Shown here in pieces: positions 10,023-19,591 of a stretch of DNA of 42,980 nucleotides. The stretch spans positions 460,386 to 503,365 of the forward strand of contig NZ_PJQW01000001.1 of the NCBI RefSeq assembly GCF_004303025.1. Direction: 5' to 3'. The position numbers were made by a program, and so were the translations under genes. Every line of letters starts with the position of its first letter. The first letter of the stretch is position 1. Under the pieces are notes generated by a model. That model saw only the letters and a list, made by a program, of their open reading frames with translations. It was not told where the DNA came from and ran no database searches. This stretch comes from Flavobacterium sp. J27. Its GTDB lineage: Bacteria > Bacteroidota > Bacteroidia > Flavobacteriales > Flavobacteriaceae.

Positions 10023-10604
10023 ATGATAACACACATTCAAGGAAGATTAATTGAAAAAACACCAACAGAAGTTGTAATTGATTGTAATGGGATTGGTTAT
10101 CATGTCAATATATCTTTGCATACTTTTTCACTCATTCCAAATGAGGAAAAAATTAAACTTTTTACTTTTTTACAAATCAAAGAAGATGCGCATACATTAT
10201 ATGGATTTGTTGAAAAACAAGAAAGAGAATTGTTTAAACTTCTAATTTCTGTTTCAGGAGTTGGAGCTAGTATTGCAAGGACTATGTTATCATCATTAGC
10301 GCCCCAGCAAATTATTCAAGCCATAGCTTCAAATGACGTAGCTACTGTACAAAGTATTAAAGGAATTGGAACAAAAACTGCTCAAAGAGTAATTTTAGAT
10401 TTAAAGGATAAAGTGTTAAATGTGTATGCTTTAGACGAAGTTTCTCTAATTTCAAACAATACTAATAAAGAAGAAGCGTTATCTGCTTTGGAGGTGTTAG
10501 GTTTTGCAAGAAAGACCGCAGAAAAAGCGGTAGAAAAAGTGATCAAGCAAGAACCTGATGCAAGTGTAGAAAATTTAATTAAACAAGCACTAAAAAACTT
10601 ATAA
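10023..10604 (+). CDS. ruvA: Holliday junction DNA-binding protein RuvA
   Basis: RuvA forms tetramers that clamp Holliday junctions and recruit RuvB. At 193 residues it is of normal size. Seen: the N-terminal OB-fold (ITHIQGRLIEKTPTEVVID), two helix-hairpin-helix motifs (VSGVGASIARTML and IKGIGTKTAQRVI) and a C-terminal UBA-like domain III (EEALSALEVLGF) that contacts RuvB. It is separated from ruvB by 7.7 kb, unlike the ruvAB operon of enterobacteria. The sprA coding frame starts three bases after its stop, so ruvA is probably translated from a maeB-ruvA-sprA message. Confidence 0.96.
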   Translation: MITHIQGRLIEKTPTEVVIDCNGIGYHVNISLHTFSLIPNEEKIKLFTFLQIKEDAHTLYGFVEKQERELFKLLISVSGVGASIARTMLSSLAPQQIIQAIASNDVATVQSIKGIGTKTAQRVILDLKDKVLNVYALDEVSLISNNTNKEEALSALEVLGFARKTAEKAVEKVIKQEPDASVENLIKQALKNL

Positions 10605-10607
10605 GAC

Positions 10608-13600
10608 TTGGAAAAGAAATTAAAACTGAATATTTTGAATAGGCGAGTAAAAAGAATAAAACAACTGTTTTTCGGAATACTCTTATTATTGTTTTTACAC
10701 GTTAACGGCCAAGAAAATGACTCCATTCAATCTGGTGTAGATTTAGGAAAGATTAAAGTTCCAAATCCAAATAGTATAATAGAAGCTTATGAATATGATG
10801 TAACAACAGATCGATACATTTATACACATACATTTGATGGATTTAATGTGAACTACCCACTAGTATTAACTCCACAACAATATCAAGAGTTGGTTTTACG
10901 CGAAGAGATGCGTAAATACTACAGAGAAAAATCGGCAGCGGTAGATGGTAAAAAAGAAGGAAGTGAAGACAAAAAGAAAGATCTTTTACCAAGATATTAT
11001 GTGAATTCTAAGTTTTTTGAAAGTATTTTTGGAAGTAATACTATAGATATTAAACCAACAGGTTCGGTTGAAGTCGATTTAGGACTTCGTTATACGAAAC
11101 AAGATAACCCAGCATTTTCTCCAAGAAATAGAGTGACTACTACCTTCGATTTTGATCAGCGAATTAGTGTTGGTTTGCAAGGAAAAGTTGGAACCAGATT
11201 AAATGTAAACATTAACTACGATACGCAATCTACTTTTGCTTTTCAAAATTTAATAAAATTAGAATATGGCTCAACAGAAGATGATATTCTTCAAAAATTA
11301 GAAGTCGGGAATGTTAGTTTTCCTCTGTCTAATTCATTAATTAGAGGATCGCAAAGTTTATTTGGGGTAAAAGCACAATTGCAGTTTGGAAAAACAACAG
11401 TTACAGGTGTGTTTTCTGAACAAAAATCGCAGACTAAAACAGTTACCTCACAAGGAGGAGGTACCCTGCAAGATTTTGAATTGTTTGCGCAAGAATATGA
11501 TTCAGATAAACACTATTTTTTATCTCAATTTTTTAGGGATAAATATGATAGAGCATTGGAAACATATCCTTATATAAATAGTAGAGTTCAAATTACAAGG
11601 CTAGAAGTTTGGGTAACGAATAAGCAAAATAGAATTAATTCCAATGAAAATAATTTACGAAATTTAGTTGCTTTACAAGATATTGGAGAAGCACCGTTAA
11701 CTAATTTAGCACCTCAAGAAGTAGTTGGTATTAATTTAGCAACTTATCCAAACTTTTTTAATGCAGTTGCACCAGATAATCCTTCTGATAATGCAAATAA
11801 TAAATTTGACCCCAATAGGATTGGAACAGGAAGCAGTTTTTTAACACAGGCTATTCGAGAAGTAGCAACAGCAAATAATGGTTTTACAGTAGGTGTTGAT
11901 GAAGGATTAGATTATGCTAAATTAGAAAATGCAAGAAAATTAACAGCCTCAGAATATAGTTATCATCCGCAATTAGGATATCTTTCCTTAAATCAGAGGT
12001 TGGCGAATGACGAAGTTTTAGCCGTTGCGTATCAATATACTATTGGTGACCAAGTGTATCAAGTAGGGGAATTTGGAACAGACGGGGTTGATGCAACACA
12101 AGTTGATAATTCTGGAATTCCATCATCTCAAGCTTTAATTGTTAAGTTGTTAAAAAGTAATTTAACAGCGGTAAAACAAAAAGCTCCAAATGCAGATTTA
12201 ACCATGCCAACATGGAATTTAATGATGAAAAATATTTATCAAATTCCAGGTGGATATCAACTACAAAAAGATGACTTTAAGTTTAATATTTTATATACAG
12301 ATCCTTCTCCGTTAAATTATATTACAGCTGCAAACAGTGGTGCTCCCCTTCCTGTAGGAGTTAGAGATACACCTTTGCTGAAGGTGTTAAATGTAGATAA
12401 ATTAAACTTTACGAATGACCCTCAAGAAGGAGGGGATGGTTTCTTTGATTTTGTTCCAGGAATAACCATTGATCCACAATACGGAAGAATTATATTTACA
12501 ACAAAAGAACCTTTTGGAGAATTAATGTTTAAAAAATTAAATGATTCTCCAACAGAAGATTACGATAACCCTACAACTTATAATGATAATCAAGCAAAAT
12601 ACGTTTTTAGAACACTTTATAAATCAACCCAAGCGGCAGCATTACAAGAAAGTGAAAAGAACAAGTTTCAACTTCGTGGACGTTTTAAATCCTCAGGAGG
12701 AGACGGGATTTCTATTGGCGCGTTTAACGTACCACAAGGTTCTGTTGTAGTTAAATCGGGAGGCAGAATATTGGTGGAAGGTGTAGACTATACTGTAAAT
12801 TATCAGTTAGGGAAAGTACAGTTGTTAGATCCTTCCTTGCAAGCATCTAATACACCAATTGAAATCTCTGTAGAGAACAATTCTGTTTTTGGTCAACAAA
12901 CTAGACGTTTTTGGGGGTTAAATGTAGAGCATCAATTCAATAAAAACTTTTTAGTAGGAGGAACTATTTTAAATTTATCGGAACGTCCTTTTACAAATAA
13001 ATCTAATTATGGTCAAGAATCTGTTAATAATACTATTGTAGGTTTAAATACTAATTTTTCTACCGAAGTGCCTTTGTTAACAAGATTAGTAAATAAATTA
13101 CCTAATATAGATACCGATGTACCTTCAAATTTATCTTTCAGAGGTGAAATCGCTTATTTATTACCAGGCGCTTCAAAAGCAGATCAGTTTAATGGAGAAG
13201 CAACAACTTACGTTGATGATTTTGAAGGATCGCAATCTTCTATAGATTTGCGTTCGCCTTTATCTTGGGAATTAGCCTCAGTACCTTTAGAGGGTAACTT
13301 TGATGGTAATCCAGATACCACTGAACCAGCGTCTGATGATTTAAGCGTAGGAAATAAAAGAGCAAAATTAGCTTGGTATACTATTGATCCTATTTTTTAC
13401 ACACAACCACCAGGAGGAATCAATGATAATGATTTATCTTTAAATAGAACGAGAAGAATTTTTAGTAGAGAGTTATTTCCTAATGTTGATATTGCACAAG
13501 GAAATTCAAATGTAATTAGTACTCTCGATTTAACTTATTTTCCTAGAGATAGAGGTCCATATAATTATAATTCAAACATTGCAGCAACCAATCAGTTTTC

Positions 13601-16600
13601 GGTAACTGATGCACCAGATAACTGGGCTGGTATTATGCGTGCCATAAACTCTACTAATTTTGAACAATCAAACGTAGAGTACATTCAATTTTGGGTGTTA
13701 GACCCTTACGGCACCGATGCTCCTGATGCTGTTGATCCAGGGAATAATGGAAAATTGGTTATTAATTTAGGTGAGATTTCTGAAGATATCTTAAAAGATG
13801 GAAGAAAGCAGTTTGAAAACGGATTGCCAGAAGTTGGTGCTACAATTCCTGCCTTACAAACAAACTGGGGGCAAGTGCCAAGTTCTCAATCTTTAGTGTA
13901 TGCGTTTGATACAGATGAGGCTAATAGAGCCCTTCAAGATGTAGGTTACGATGGATTAAACGATGCGGCTGAGGCTGCAAAATTCCCTGCGTATGCAGGA
14001 TATAGCGATCCTTCTGCAGATAATTATCAGTTTTATTTAAGTGCATCAGGAGATATTGTTAATAGATATAAAAACTATAATAATTTTGAAGGAAACTCGC
14101 CAGTAAATGTAACAGATACAAACAGAGGAAACGATACTAAGCCAGACGTTGAAGATGTCAATCGCGATCAAACCATGAATACCATTAATGCTTATTTTAA
14201 ATTTGAGGTTCCAATTCGCCCTAATCTACAAGTTGGAGATAATTATGTAGTTGATGTTAGAACGGTAAATGAGTCTGTACCTAATGGAGGTAATGTTCAA
14301 GCAAGATGGATACAATTTAAAATTCCTATTTTAGAATTTACTCAAGACAATGTAGTAGGTTCCATAGCGGATTTTCGTTCTATCCGATTCATGAGAATGT
14401 ATATGACTGGTTTTAATGATGAAATAACGTTACGTTTTGGATCGTTAGATTTAGTAAGAGGAGAATGGAGAAGATATGTGAATACCTTAGATTTCAATGA
14501 CCAAGACCCTACAGATGACAATACAGGGTTTGATGTTGTTGCGGTAAATATTCAAGAAAATGCAAGTAGAACGCCAATTCCTTATGTTTCGCCACCAGGA
14601 GTAACCAGAGAACAATTGTATAATAATAATACAGTTATTAATCAAAATGAGCAATCATTATCATTGAGAGTGTATGATAAAGACGGTGGTAATGATGATG
14701 GTTTACAACCAGAAGATGCTAGAGCAGTATTTAAGAATGTGAACGTCGATATGCGTCAGTTTAAAAAAATAAGAATGTTTTTACACGCTGAAGCACTACC
14801 TGCACCAGGAGAAACACAACCGTTACAAGATAATGAAATGAAGGCTTTTCTAAGATTTGGAAATGACTTTACTGAAAATTTCTATCAAATTGAAATTCCT
14901 TTAAAAGTATCTTCACAAAATGCTGCTACACCTGAAGCTATTTGGCCAGCTGAAAATGAAATAGAATTAGCATTAAGCGTTTTGACAGCGCTTAAATCGA
15001 AAATAATAAGTGATCCAAATTCTATTGCTCCTGATGTGAATGGAATACGCTTTTTAAACGAACAAGATTTAGGTTCTTCAGGAAATAAATTAACCATTGG
15101 TATAAAAGGAAATCCTAATTTTGGTTTAGTAAGAACCTTAATGGTTGGATTGAAAAACAATACAAACCAAGTAGTTAGAGGTGAAGTTTGGTTTAATGAA
15201 TTAAGACTTTCTGATTTAGATAATAAAGGAGGTTATGCAGCAGTTGCTAATGTAGATACTAATGTGGCAGATTTTGCTACTCTTTCAGCAACAAGTAGAG
15301 TAAGTACTATTGGCTTTGGAGGAATTGAACAAGGACCAAACGAAAGAAGTAGAGAAGACGTATTTCAATACGATATTGTAACCAATTTAAATCTAGGAAA
15401 ATTGTTACCAAGAAAATGGGGAATAACATTGCCATTTAATTACGCAGTAGGTGAAGAAACAGTTACCCCAAAATACGATCCTTTTTATCAAGATATTGAG
15501 TTGCAACAATTAATTGATAATACTTCTGATCAACAAGAAAAAGACAATATTAAGAACCGAGCTATAGATTATACTAAGAGAACAAGTGTTAATTTTATTG
15601 GAGTAAGAAAAGAAAGAGGAGAAGAACAAAAGCAACATTTTTATGATGTAGAAAATTTAACATTGTCTTATTCTTTTAATGAAACACAACATCATGATTA
15701 TGAAATTGAAAGTTTAGTGGATCAGCAAAACAGAACTACTGTTGATTATGCTTATGCTTTTAAACCATTAACAATAGAACCATTTAAAAATTCTAAAAAA
15801 CTATCTAAAAGTGGTTATTATAAAATGTTGAAAGATTTTAATTTTAATTTCTTACCAGCAAGCGTTTCTTTTAGTTCTAATATTATTAGACAATTTAATA
15901 GACAGCAATTTAGATTAGTAGATGTGGAAGGAATTGGATTAGATCCTTTATATAGAAGAAATTATTTCTTTAATTATCAATATGGGTTTAATTATAACAT
16001 AACAAAGTCTTTACGTGTAAATTATACAGCAGCAACAAGTAATATCGTTAGGAACTATCTTGATGAAACCAATACACCTATAGATGGATTAGATATTTGG
16101 GATGATTATTGGAATGTGGGTGAATCAAATCAACATAACCAACAAATTGTTGTAAACTATGATTTGCCAATAAATAAGATTCCAGCTTTAAGTTTTGTGA
16201 AATCAAATTATAGCTATACTGGAGATTTTAATTGGCAACGTTCATCAGACGCTTTTTCAACAATTGAAGCAGAAGACGGAACAGAGTATCAACTTGGGAA
16301 TACAATTCAAAATGCAAATTCTCATAAGTTGAATACTACTTTTAATATGGATTTGTTATATAAATATATTGGATTAACAGGTAATAAAAAGAAAAAAAAT
16401 AAAAACAAGAAAGACGCAAAAGAAGCATTGCCAAAACCTGGACAAAAAGTAACAGCTAAAGGAAAGGTGGCTAAAAAAGACGGTAATATCTTTATAGATG
16501 GATTAATTGGAGTATTAACTAGTGTTAAAAACATTCAGGTTAATTATACACAAACCAGCGGAACGGTATTGCCAGGATATTTACCAGGTTTGGGATTCTT

Positions 16601-17822
16601 TGGTTCTTCTAAACCATCTTTAGGGTTTGTTTTTGGAAGTCAATCTGATGTGCGTTATGAAGCAGCTAGACAAGGTTGGTTAACTTCATTTCCAGAATTC
16701 AATCAGAATTTTACCCAAGTAGTTAATAAACAACTTAATTTTACTGCTCAAGTTGAACCATTTGCCGATTTAAAAATCGATTTAACAGCAGATAGAATGT
16801 ATTCCGAGAATTTTTCTGAGCAATATGATGTTTTAAATGGACAATACAATTCACGTTCTCCTTATAATTTTGGTAATTTTAATATTTCAACAATCTTAAT
16901 TAAAACCTCATTTAGCGAAAGCAATGAAACATTTTCGGAAGCATTTAATGATTTTAGAAATAACCGAATTTTGGTTGCAGAGAAATTAGCCGTTGATCAT
17001 TATGGTAATAATAACTATCCTAGAGATGCAGAAGGTTATCCTGTAGGTTTTGGAAAAAATAGTCAACAAGTATTGTTGCCTTCATTTAGAGCAGCTTATT
17101 CAGGAAGAGATGTTTCAAAAGAATCGGTTGGTGTTTTTAAAAATATTCCATTACCAAATTGGAATTTAAAGTATACAGGATTAATGCGATATAAGTGGTT
17201 TAAAGATAAATTTAAACGTTTTTCGTTGCAACATGGTTATAGAGCAAGTTATAATGTGAATTCATTCCGTTCTAATTTAAATGAAGCTCCAACAGATGCA
17301 AATGGTAATTTTTATGCTAGTACAATTATATCTAATGTCAATTTAACAGAACAGTTTAATCCATTATTACGTGTAGATTTTGAAATGAAAAATTCAATCA
17401 AAATTTTAGCAGAAATGAAGAAAGATAGAACTTTAAATATGAGTTTTGATAACAATCTTTTAACTGAAGTAAGTGGAAATGAATATACAATAGGACTGGG
17501 TTACCGAATCAAAAACGTAACTATCAATTCAAAATTGGCCGATAACCCTACAGGAGTAATTAAAAGTGATATCAATATTAAAACTGATTTCTCTTTGAGA
17601 AAAAACAATACAATTGTACGTTATTTGGATTATGATAATAATGAATTAGCAGGAGGTCAAGATTTATGGTCAATAAAGTTATCAGCTGATTATTCGTTTA
17701 GTAAAAACTTAACAGCCATTTTCTTTTACGATCACCAGTTTTCAAAAGCAGTGATTTCAACATCATTCCCAATAACAAATATTAGGACAGGATTTACTAT
17801 TCGATATAATTTTGGGAATTAA
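10608..17822 (+). CDS. sprA: SprA, type IX secretion outer-membrane translocon
   Basis: SprA (called Sov in Porphyromonas) is the giant outer-membrane beta-barrel through which T9SS cargo leaves the cell; it is required for gliding and chitinase secretion in F. johnsoniae. The length of 2404 residues matches the family. Seen: an N-terminal signal segment (basic RRVKRIKQ, hydrophobic FFGILLLLFLHVNGQ), the N-terminal barrel block GSVEVDLGLRYTKQDNPAF, many alternating beta-strand stretches, TYVDDFEGSQSSIDLRSPLSWELA in the middle, and a terminal strand with aromatic ends (FTIRYNFGN). A lysine-rich patch lies at about residues 1924-1957. The start is TTG at 10608, three bases after the ruvA stop; an in-frame TTG at 10635 is the alternative. 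An 11-bp terminator closes the unit. Confidence 0.96.
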   Translation: MEKKLKLNILNRRVKRIKQLFFGILLLLFLHVNGQENDSIQSGVDLGKIKVPNPNSIIEAYEYDVTTDRYIYTHTFDGFNVNYPLVLTPQQYQELVLREEMRKYYREKSAAVDGKKEGSEDKKKDLLPRYYVNSKFFESIFGSNTIDIKPTGSVEVDLGLRYTKQDNPAFSPRNRVTTTFDFDQRISVGLQGKVGTRLNVNINYDTQSTFAFQNLIKLEYGSTEDDILQKLEVGNVSFPLSNSLIRGSQSLFGVKAQLQFGKTTVTGVFSEQKSQTKTVTSQGGGTLQDFELFAQEYDSDKHYFLSQFFRDKYDRALETYPYINSRVQITRLEVWVTNKQNRINSNENNLRNLVALQDIGEAPLTNLAPQEVVGINLATYPNFFNAVAPDNPSDNANNKFDPNRIGTGSSFLTQAIREVATANNGFTVGVDEGLDYAKLENARKLTASEYSYHPQLGYLSLNQRLANDEVLAVAYQYTIGDQVYQVGEFGTDGVDATQVDNSGIPSSQALIVKLLKSNLTAVKQKAPNADLTMPTWNLMMKNIYQIPGGYQLQKDDFKFNILYTDPSPLNYITAANSGAPLPVGVRDTPLLKVLNVDKLNFTNDPQEGGDGFFDFVPGITIDPQYGRIIFTTKEPFGELMFKKLNDSPTEDYDNPTTYNDNQAKYVFRTLYKSTQAAALQESEKNKFQLRGRFKSSGGDGISIGAFNVPQGSVVVKSGGRILVEGVDYTVNYQLGKVQLLDPSLQASNTPIEISVENNSVFGQQTRRFWGLNVEHQFNKNFLVGGTILNLSERPFTNKSNYGQESVNNTIVGLNTNFSTEVPLLTRLVNKLPNIDTDVPSNLSFRGEIAYLLPGASKADQFNGEATTYVDDFEGSQSSIDLRSPLSWELASVPLEGNFDGNPDTTEPASDDLSVGNKRAKLAWYTIDPIFYTQPPGGINDNDLSLNRTRRIFSRELFPNVDIAQGNSNVISTLDLTYFPRDRGPYNYNSNIAATNQFSVTDAPDNWAGIMRAINSTNFEQSNVEYIQFWVLDPYGTDAPDAVDPGNNGKLVINLGEISEDILKDGRKQFENGLPEVGATIPALQTNWGQVPSSQSLVYAFDTDEANRALQDVGYDGLNDAAEAAKFPAYAGYSDPSADNYQFYLSASGDIVNRYKNYNNFEGNSPVNVTDTNRGNDTKPDVEDVNRDQTMNTINAYFKFEVPIRPNLQVGDNYVVDVRTVNESVPNGGNVQARWIQFKIPILEFTQDNVVGSIADFRSIRFMRMYMTGFNDEITLRFGSLDLVRGEWRRYVNTLDFNDQDPTDDNTGFDVVAVNIQENASRTPIPYVSPPGVTREQLYNNNTVINQNEQSLSLRVYDKDGGNDDGLQPEDARAVFKNVNVDMRQFKKIRMFLHAEALPAPGETQPLQDNEMKAFLRFGNDFTENFYQIEIPLKVSSQNAATPEAIWPAENEIELALSVLTALKSKIISDPNSIAPDVNGIRFLNEQDLGSSGNKLTIGIKGNPNFGLVRTLMVGLKNNTNQVVRGEVWFNELRLSDLDNKGGYAAVANVDTNVADFATLSATSRVSTIGFGGIEQGPNERSREDVFQYDIVTNLNLGKLLPRKWGITLPFNYAVGEETVTPKYDPFYQDIELQQLIDNTSDQQEKDNIKNRAIDYTKRTSVNFIGVRKERGEEQKQHFYDVENLTLSYSFNETQHHDYEIESLVDQQNRTTVDYAYAFKPLTIEPFKNSKKLSKSGYYKMLKDFNFNFLPASVSFSSNIIRQFNRQQFRLVDVEGIGLDPLYRRNYFFNYQYGFNYNITKSLRVNYTAATSNIVRNYLDETNTPIDGLDIWDDYWNVGESNQHNQQIVVNYDLPINKIPALSFVKSNYSYTGDFNWQRSSDAFSTIEAEDGTEYQLGNTIQNANSHKLNTTFNMDLLYKYIGLTGNKKKKNKNKKDAKEALPKPGQKVTAKGKVAKKDGNIFIDGLIGVLTSVKNIQVNYTQTSGTVLPGYLPGLGFFGSSKPSLGFVFGSQSDVRYEAARQGWLTSFPEFNQNFTQVVNKQLNFTAQVEPFADLKIDLTADRMYSENFSEQYDVLNGQYNSRSPYNFGNFNISTILIKTSFSESNETFSEAFNDFRNNRILVAEKLAVDHYGNNNYPRDAEGYPVGFGKNSQQVLLPSFRAAYSGRDVSKESVGVFKNIPLPNWNLKYTGLMRYKWFKDKFKRFSLQHGYRASYNVNSFRSNLNEAPTDANGNFYASTIISNVNLTEQFNPLLRVDFEMKNSIKILAEMKKDRTLNMSFDNNLLTEVSGNEYTIGLGYRIKNVTINSKLADNPTGVIKSDINIKTDFSLRKNNTIVRYLDYDNNELAGGQDLWSIKLSADYSFSKNLTAIFFYDHQFSKAVISTSFPITNIRTGFTIRYNFGN

Positions 17823-17835
17823 ATATAATAAGTTA

Positions 17836-17868
17836 AAAATCCGTTTGAAAAAACGGATTTTGTTTTTT
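17836..17868 (+). terminator. Strong terminator after sprA
   Basis: An 11-bp perfect stem (17836-17846 with 17851-17861, core ATCCGTTT/AAACGGAT) closed by a GAAA tetraloop is followed by a G and six Ts. It starts 14 bases after the sprA stop and separates sprA from gcvH. Confidence 0.9.
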
Positions 17869-17924
17869 AAATGAGAAAAATAAAAAATATTATACAACTT
17901 ATTTTAGAATTAAATTAATAAAAC

Positions 17925-17932
17925 TACATTTG
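17925..17932 (+). promoter_or_regulatory. -7 element of gcvH
   Basis: TACATTTG is an exact TAnnTTTG match 24 bases upstream of the gcvH ATG, following the sprA terminator. No TTG is present at the -33 distance. Confidence 0.45.
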
Positions 17933-17955
17933 TAAAACGATTAAAAAATAACACA

Positions 17956-18336
17956 ATGAATATACCATCAAACTTAAAGTACACAAAAGATCACGAATGG
18001 GTTTCTATAGAAGGAGACATTGCTACAATTGGAATTACTGATTTTGCACAAAAAGAATTAGGAGATATTGTTTATGTTGAAGTAGAAACTTTAGATCAAA
18101 CTTTAGATAGAGATGAGGTTTTTGGAACAGTTGAAGCAGTAAAAACAGTGTCAGATTTGTTTTTGCCCTTAACAGGTGAAATCATAGAGTTTAATGATAA
18201 TTTAGAATCAGAACCAGAAAAGGTTAATTCAGATCCTTATGGTGATGGTTGGATGATAAAAGTTAAATTTTCAGACGCTTCTGAAATTGAAAAATTATTA
18301 TCTAATGAAGATTACGCAGCTCTTATCGGGGCGTAA
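17956..18336 (+). CDS. gcvH: Glycine cleavage system H protein
   Basis: GcvH carries the aminomethyl group on a lipoyl arm between the P, T and L proteins of glycine cleavage. At 126 residues it has the standard size. Seen: [13 protein letters not shown] at the N-terminus, [17 protein letters not shown], and the lipoylation hairpin [13 protein letters not shown] with the modified lysine at residue 63. No gcvP or gcvT lies nearby. The gene opens a short transcription unit after the sprA terminator, and its last 32 bases overlap the VanZ-like gene in another frame. Confidence 0.97.
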   Translation: MNIPSNLKYTKDHEWVSIEGDIATIGITDFAQKELGDIVYVEVETLDQTLDRDEVFGTVEAVKTVSDLFLPLTGEIIEFNDNLESEPEKVNSDPYGDGWMIKVKFSDASEIEKLLSNEDYAALIGA

Positions 18337-18673
18337 TTTTTTATACCTAGCCATAGTATGGACTTTGGTTGTTGCTTATCTTTGTTTAATGTCTATGCAA
18401 CAGTCTGAAGTTTTGGTAAAAGTACCATATAAAGATAAAATAGTACATTTTACCTTTTATTTTTTACTTTTTTTTCTATGGAAGAAAGGGTTAAAAGTGA
18501 AAGGATTAAAATCACAAATAAAAATAGTTCTTGTTTTAGTGATGTATGGCATAATTCTTGAAGTATTTCAAGAGATATTTACTAGTGATCGTCAAGGAGA
18601 TGTTTTTGATGCCTTGGCAAACACACTAGGAGCTGTTACATCGTTGATTTTTTTAAAGTTTGTTGATAAATAA
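18305..18673 (+). CDS. VanZ-like small membrane protein
   Basis: A 122-residue inner-membrane protein of the VanZ-like family; VanZ itself gives low-level teicoplanin resistance by an unknown mechanism, and the role here is unknown. About four hydrophobic helices are visible ([65 protein letters not shown]). Family features are the [10 protein letters not shown] motif, EVFQ and the [16 protein letters not shown] segment. The ATG at 18305 is chosen; an in-frame TTG at 18287 would lengthen it by six residues. Either start lies within gcvH, so translational coupling is likely. Such a gene next to gcvH and sprA is, to my recollection, conserved in Flavobacteria. Confidence 0.8.
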   Translation: MKITQLLSGRNFLYLAIVWTLVVAYLCLMSMQQSEVLVKVPYKDKIVHFTFYFLLFFLWKKGLKVKGLKSQIKIVLVLVMYGIILEVFQEIFTSDRQGDVFDALANTLGAVTSLIFLKFVDK

Positions 18674-18736
18674 ACTTTGAAAAAATTTTAAAACTATTTT
18701 TTTATTAATTATATTAGCGACCTCAAAAACAAAATT

Positions 18737-19483
18737 ATGGAAGTAAAGAAAAATCCTAATGTTGACCCTAAAAGGAATAGCGGACTATTTTTTCAGATAG
18801 GTCTTGTTGCTGTTCTAGTGCTTACTTATGTGGGTATTGAATTAAAATCAGAAGATCCAAGAGTTGAGACAGAAAAATTTGCGTTAACAGATAATTTAGT
18901 ATTAGACGAAGAAGATGTAGTGTTAACTATGCCTCCAGTTCAAAAATTACCACCACCACCACCACCTGCACCAGAAGTAATTGAAGTGGTAAAAAATGAA
19001 ATTAAATTAGAAGAAAAGAAAATTGAAACTACTGAGATTGAAGAAAATAAACCCGTAGTGGTTGTTGAGGCTTCAGAAGTAGGTGAAGCAGGTCCTAGCT
19101 TAGATGATATTCCAGATGAGATGCCATTTGCAATTATTGAGCAAATCCCTATGTTTCCTGGATGTGAGGGTGTTGCAAAAAGCAAGCAAATGGAATGTTT
19201 CAATGAAAAAATGAATGCACACATAAAAAAATATTTCAGTTATCCAGAAAGAGCTGCTGAAAATGGATCTCAAGGTTCGGTAGCAGTTCAATTTATGATT
19301 GATAAAGATGGTGTTGTAAAAGATATTCAAGTAAGAGGTAGAGGAATTAAACAAGATGCTGATTTGTTAGAGCAGGAAGCGCAAAGAATTATTTCTAAAT
19401 TACCTAAATTTACACCTGGTAAACAAAGAGGAAAACCAGTAAGAGTAAAATATGGTTTACCTATTACATTCAAATTGCAATAA
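18737..19483 (+). CDS. TonB-family energy transducer (first copy)
   Basis: TonB proteins couple the inner-membrane proton-motive force (through ExbBD) to outer-membrane receptors. This 248-residue protein has a cytoplasmic N-terminus, one helix at about residues 16-36, an acidic periplasmic linker with a six-proline run (72-77), and a TonB C-terminal domain from about residue 138 (YPERAAENGSQGSVAVQFMIDKDG, ending PVRVKYGLPITFKLQ). Before the domain proper lies IPMFPGC-X10-C with cysteines 143 and 154, a pattern repeated in the next copy and in the RemB-like protein. No ExbBD genes are in the window. A clear terminator follows, so it is monocistronic or the end of the gcvH unit. The partner receptor is unknown. 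Confidence 0.9.
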   Translation: MEVKKNPNVDPKRNSGLFFQIGLVAVLVLTYVGIELKSEDPRVETEKFALTDNLVLDEEDVVLTMPPVQKLPPPPPPAPEVIEVVKNEIKLEEKKIETTEIEENKPVVVVEASEVGEAGPSLDDIPDEMPFAIIEQIPMFPGCEGVAKSKQMECFNEKMNAHIKKYFSYPERAAENGSQGSVAVQFMIDKDGVVKDIQVRGRGIKQDADLLEQEAQRIISKLPKFTPGKQRGKPVRVKYGLPITFKLQ

Positions 19484-19501
19484 GAAATTTATTTCTATAT
19501 T

Positions 19502-19534
19502 AAAAAGCTCAATCAAACGATTGAGCTTTTTTTT
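19502..19534 (+). terminator. Terminator between the two TonB-type genes
   Basis: A 13-bp stem (AAAAAGCTCAATC at 19502-19514 with 19519-19531) closed by an AAAC loop ends in an eight-T run. It starts 18 bases after the stop of the first TonB gene, so the second copy needs its own promoter. Confidence 0.92.
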
Positions 19535-19557
19535 GGCATACAATTTGTAGTATTTTA

Positions 19558-19572
19558 TTAACAAGCTGTTAA
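19558..19572. promoter_or_regulatory. Small palindrome upstream of the second TonB gene
   Basis: TTAACA (19558-19563) and TGTTAA (19567-19572) form a perfect six-base inverted repeat around AGC, 19 bases before the ATG. It could be an operator, but in AT-rich DNA this may be chance. No known regulator is recognised. Confidence 0.25.
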
Positions 19573-19591
19573 CATTAAATACTATATAATT

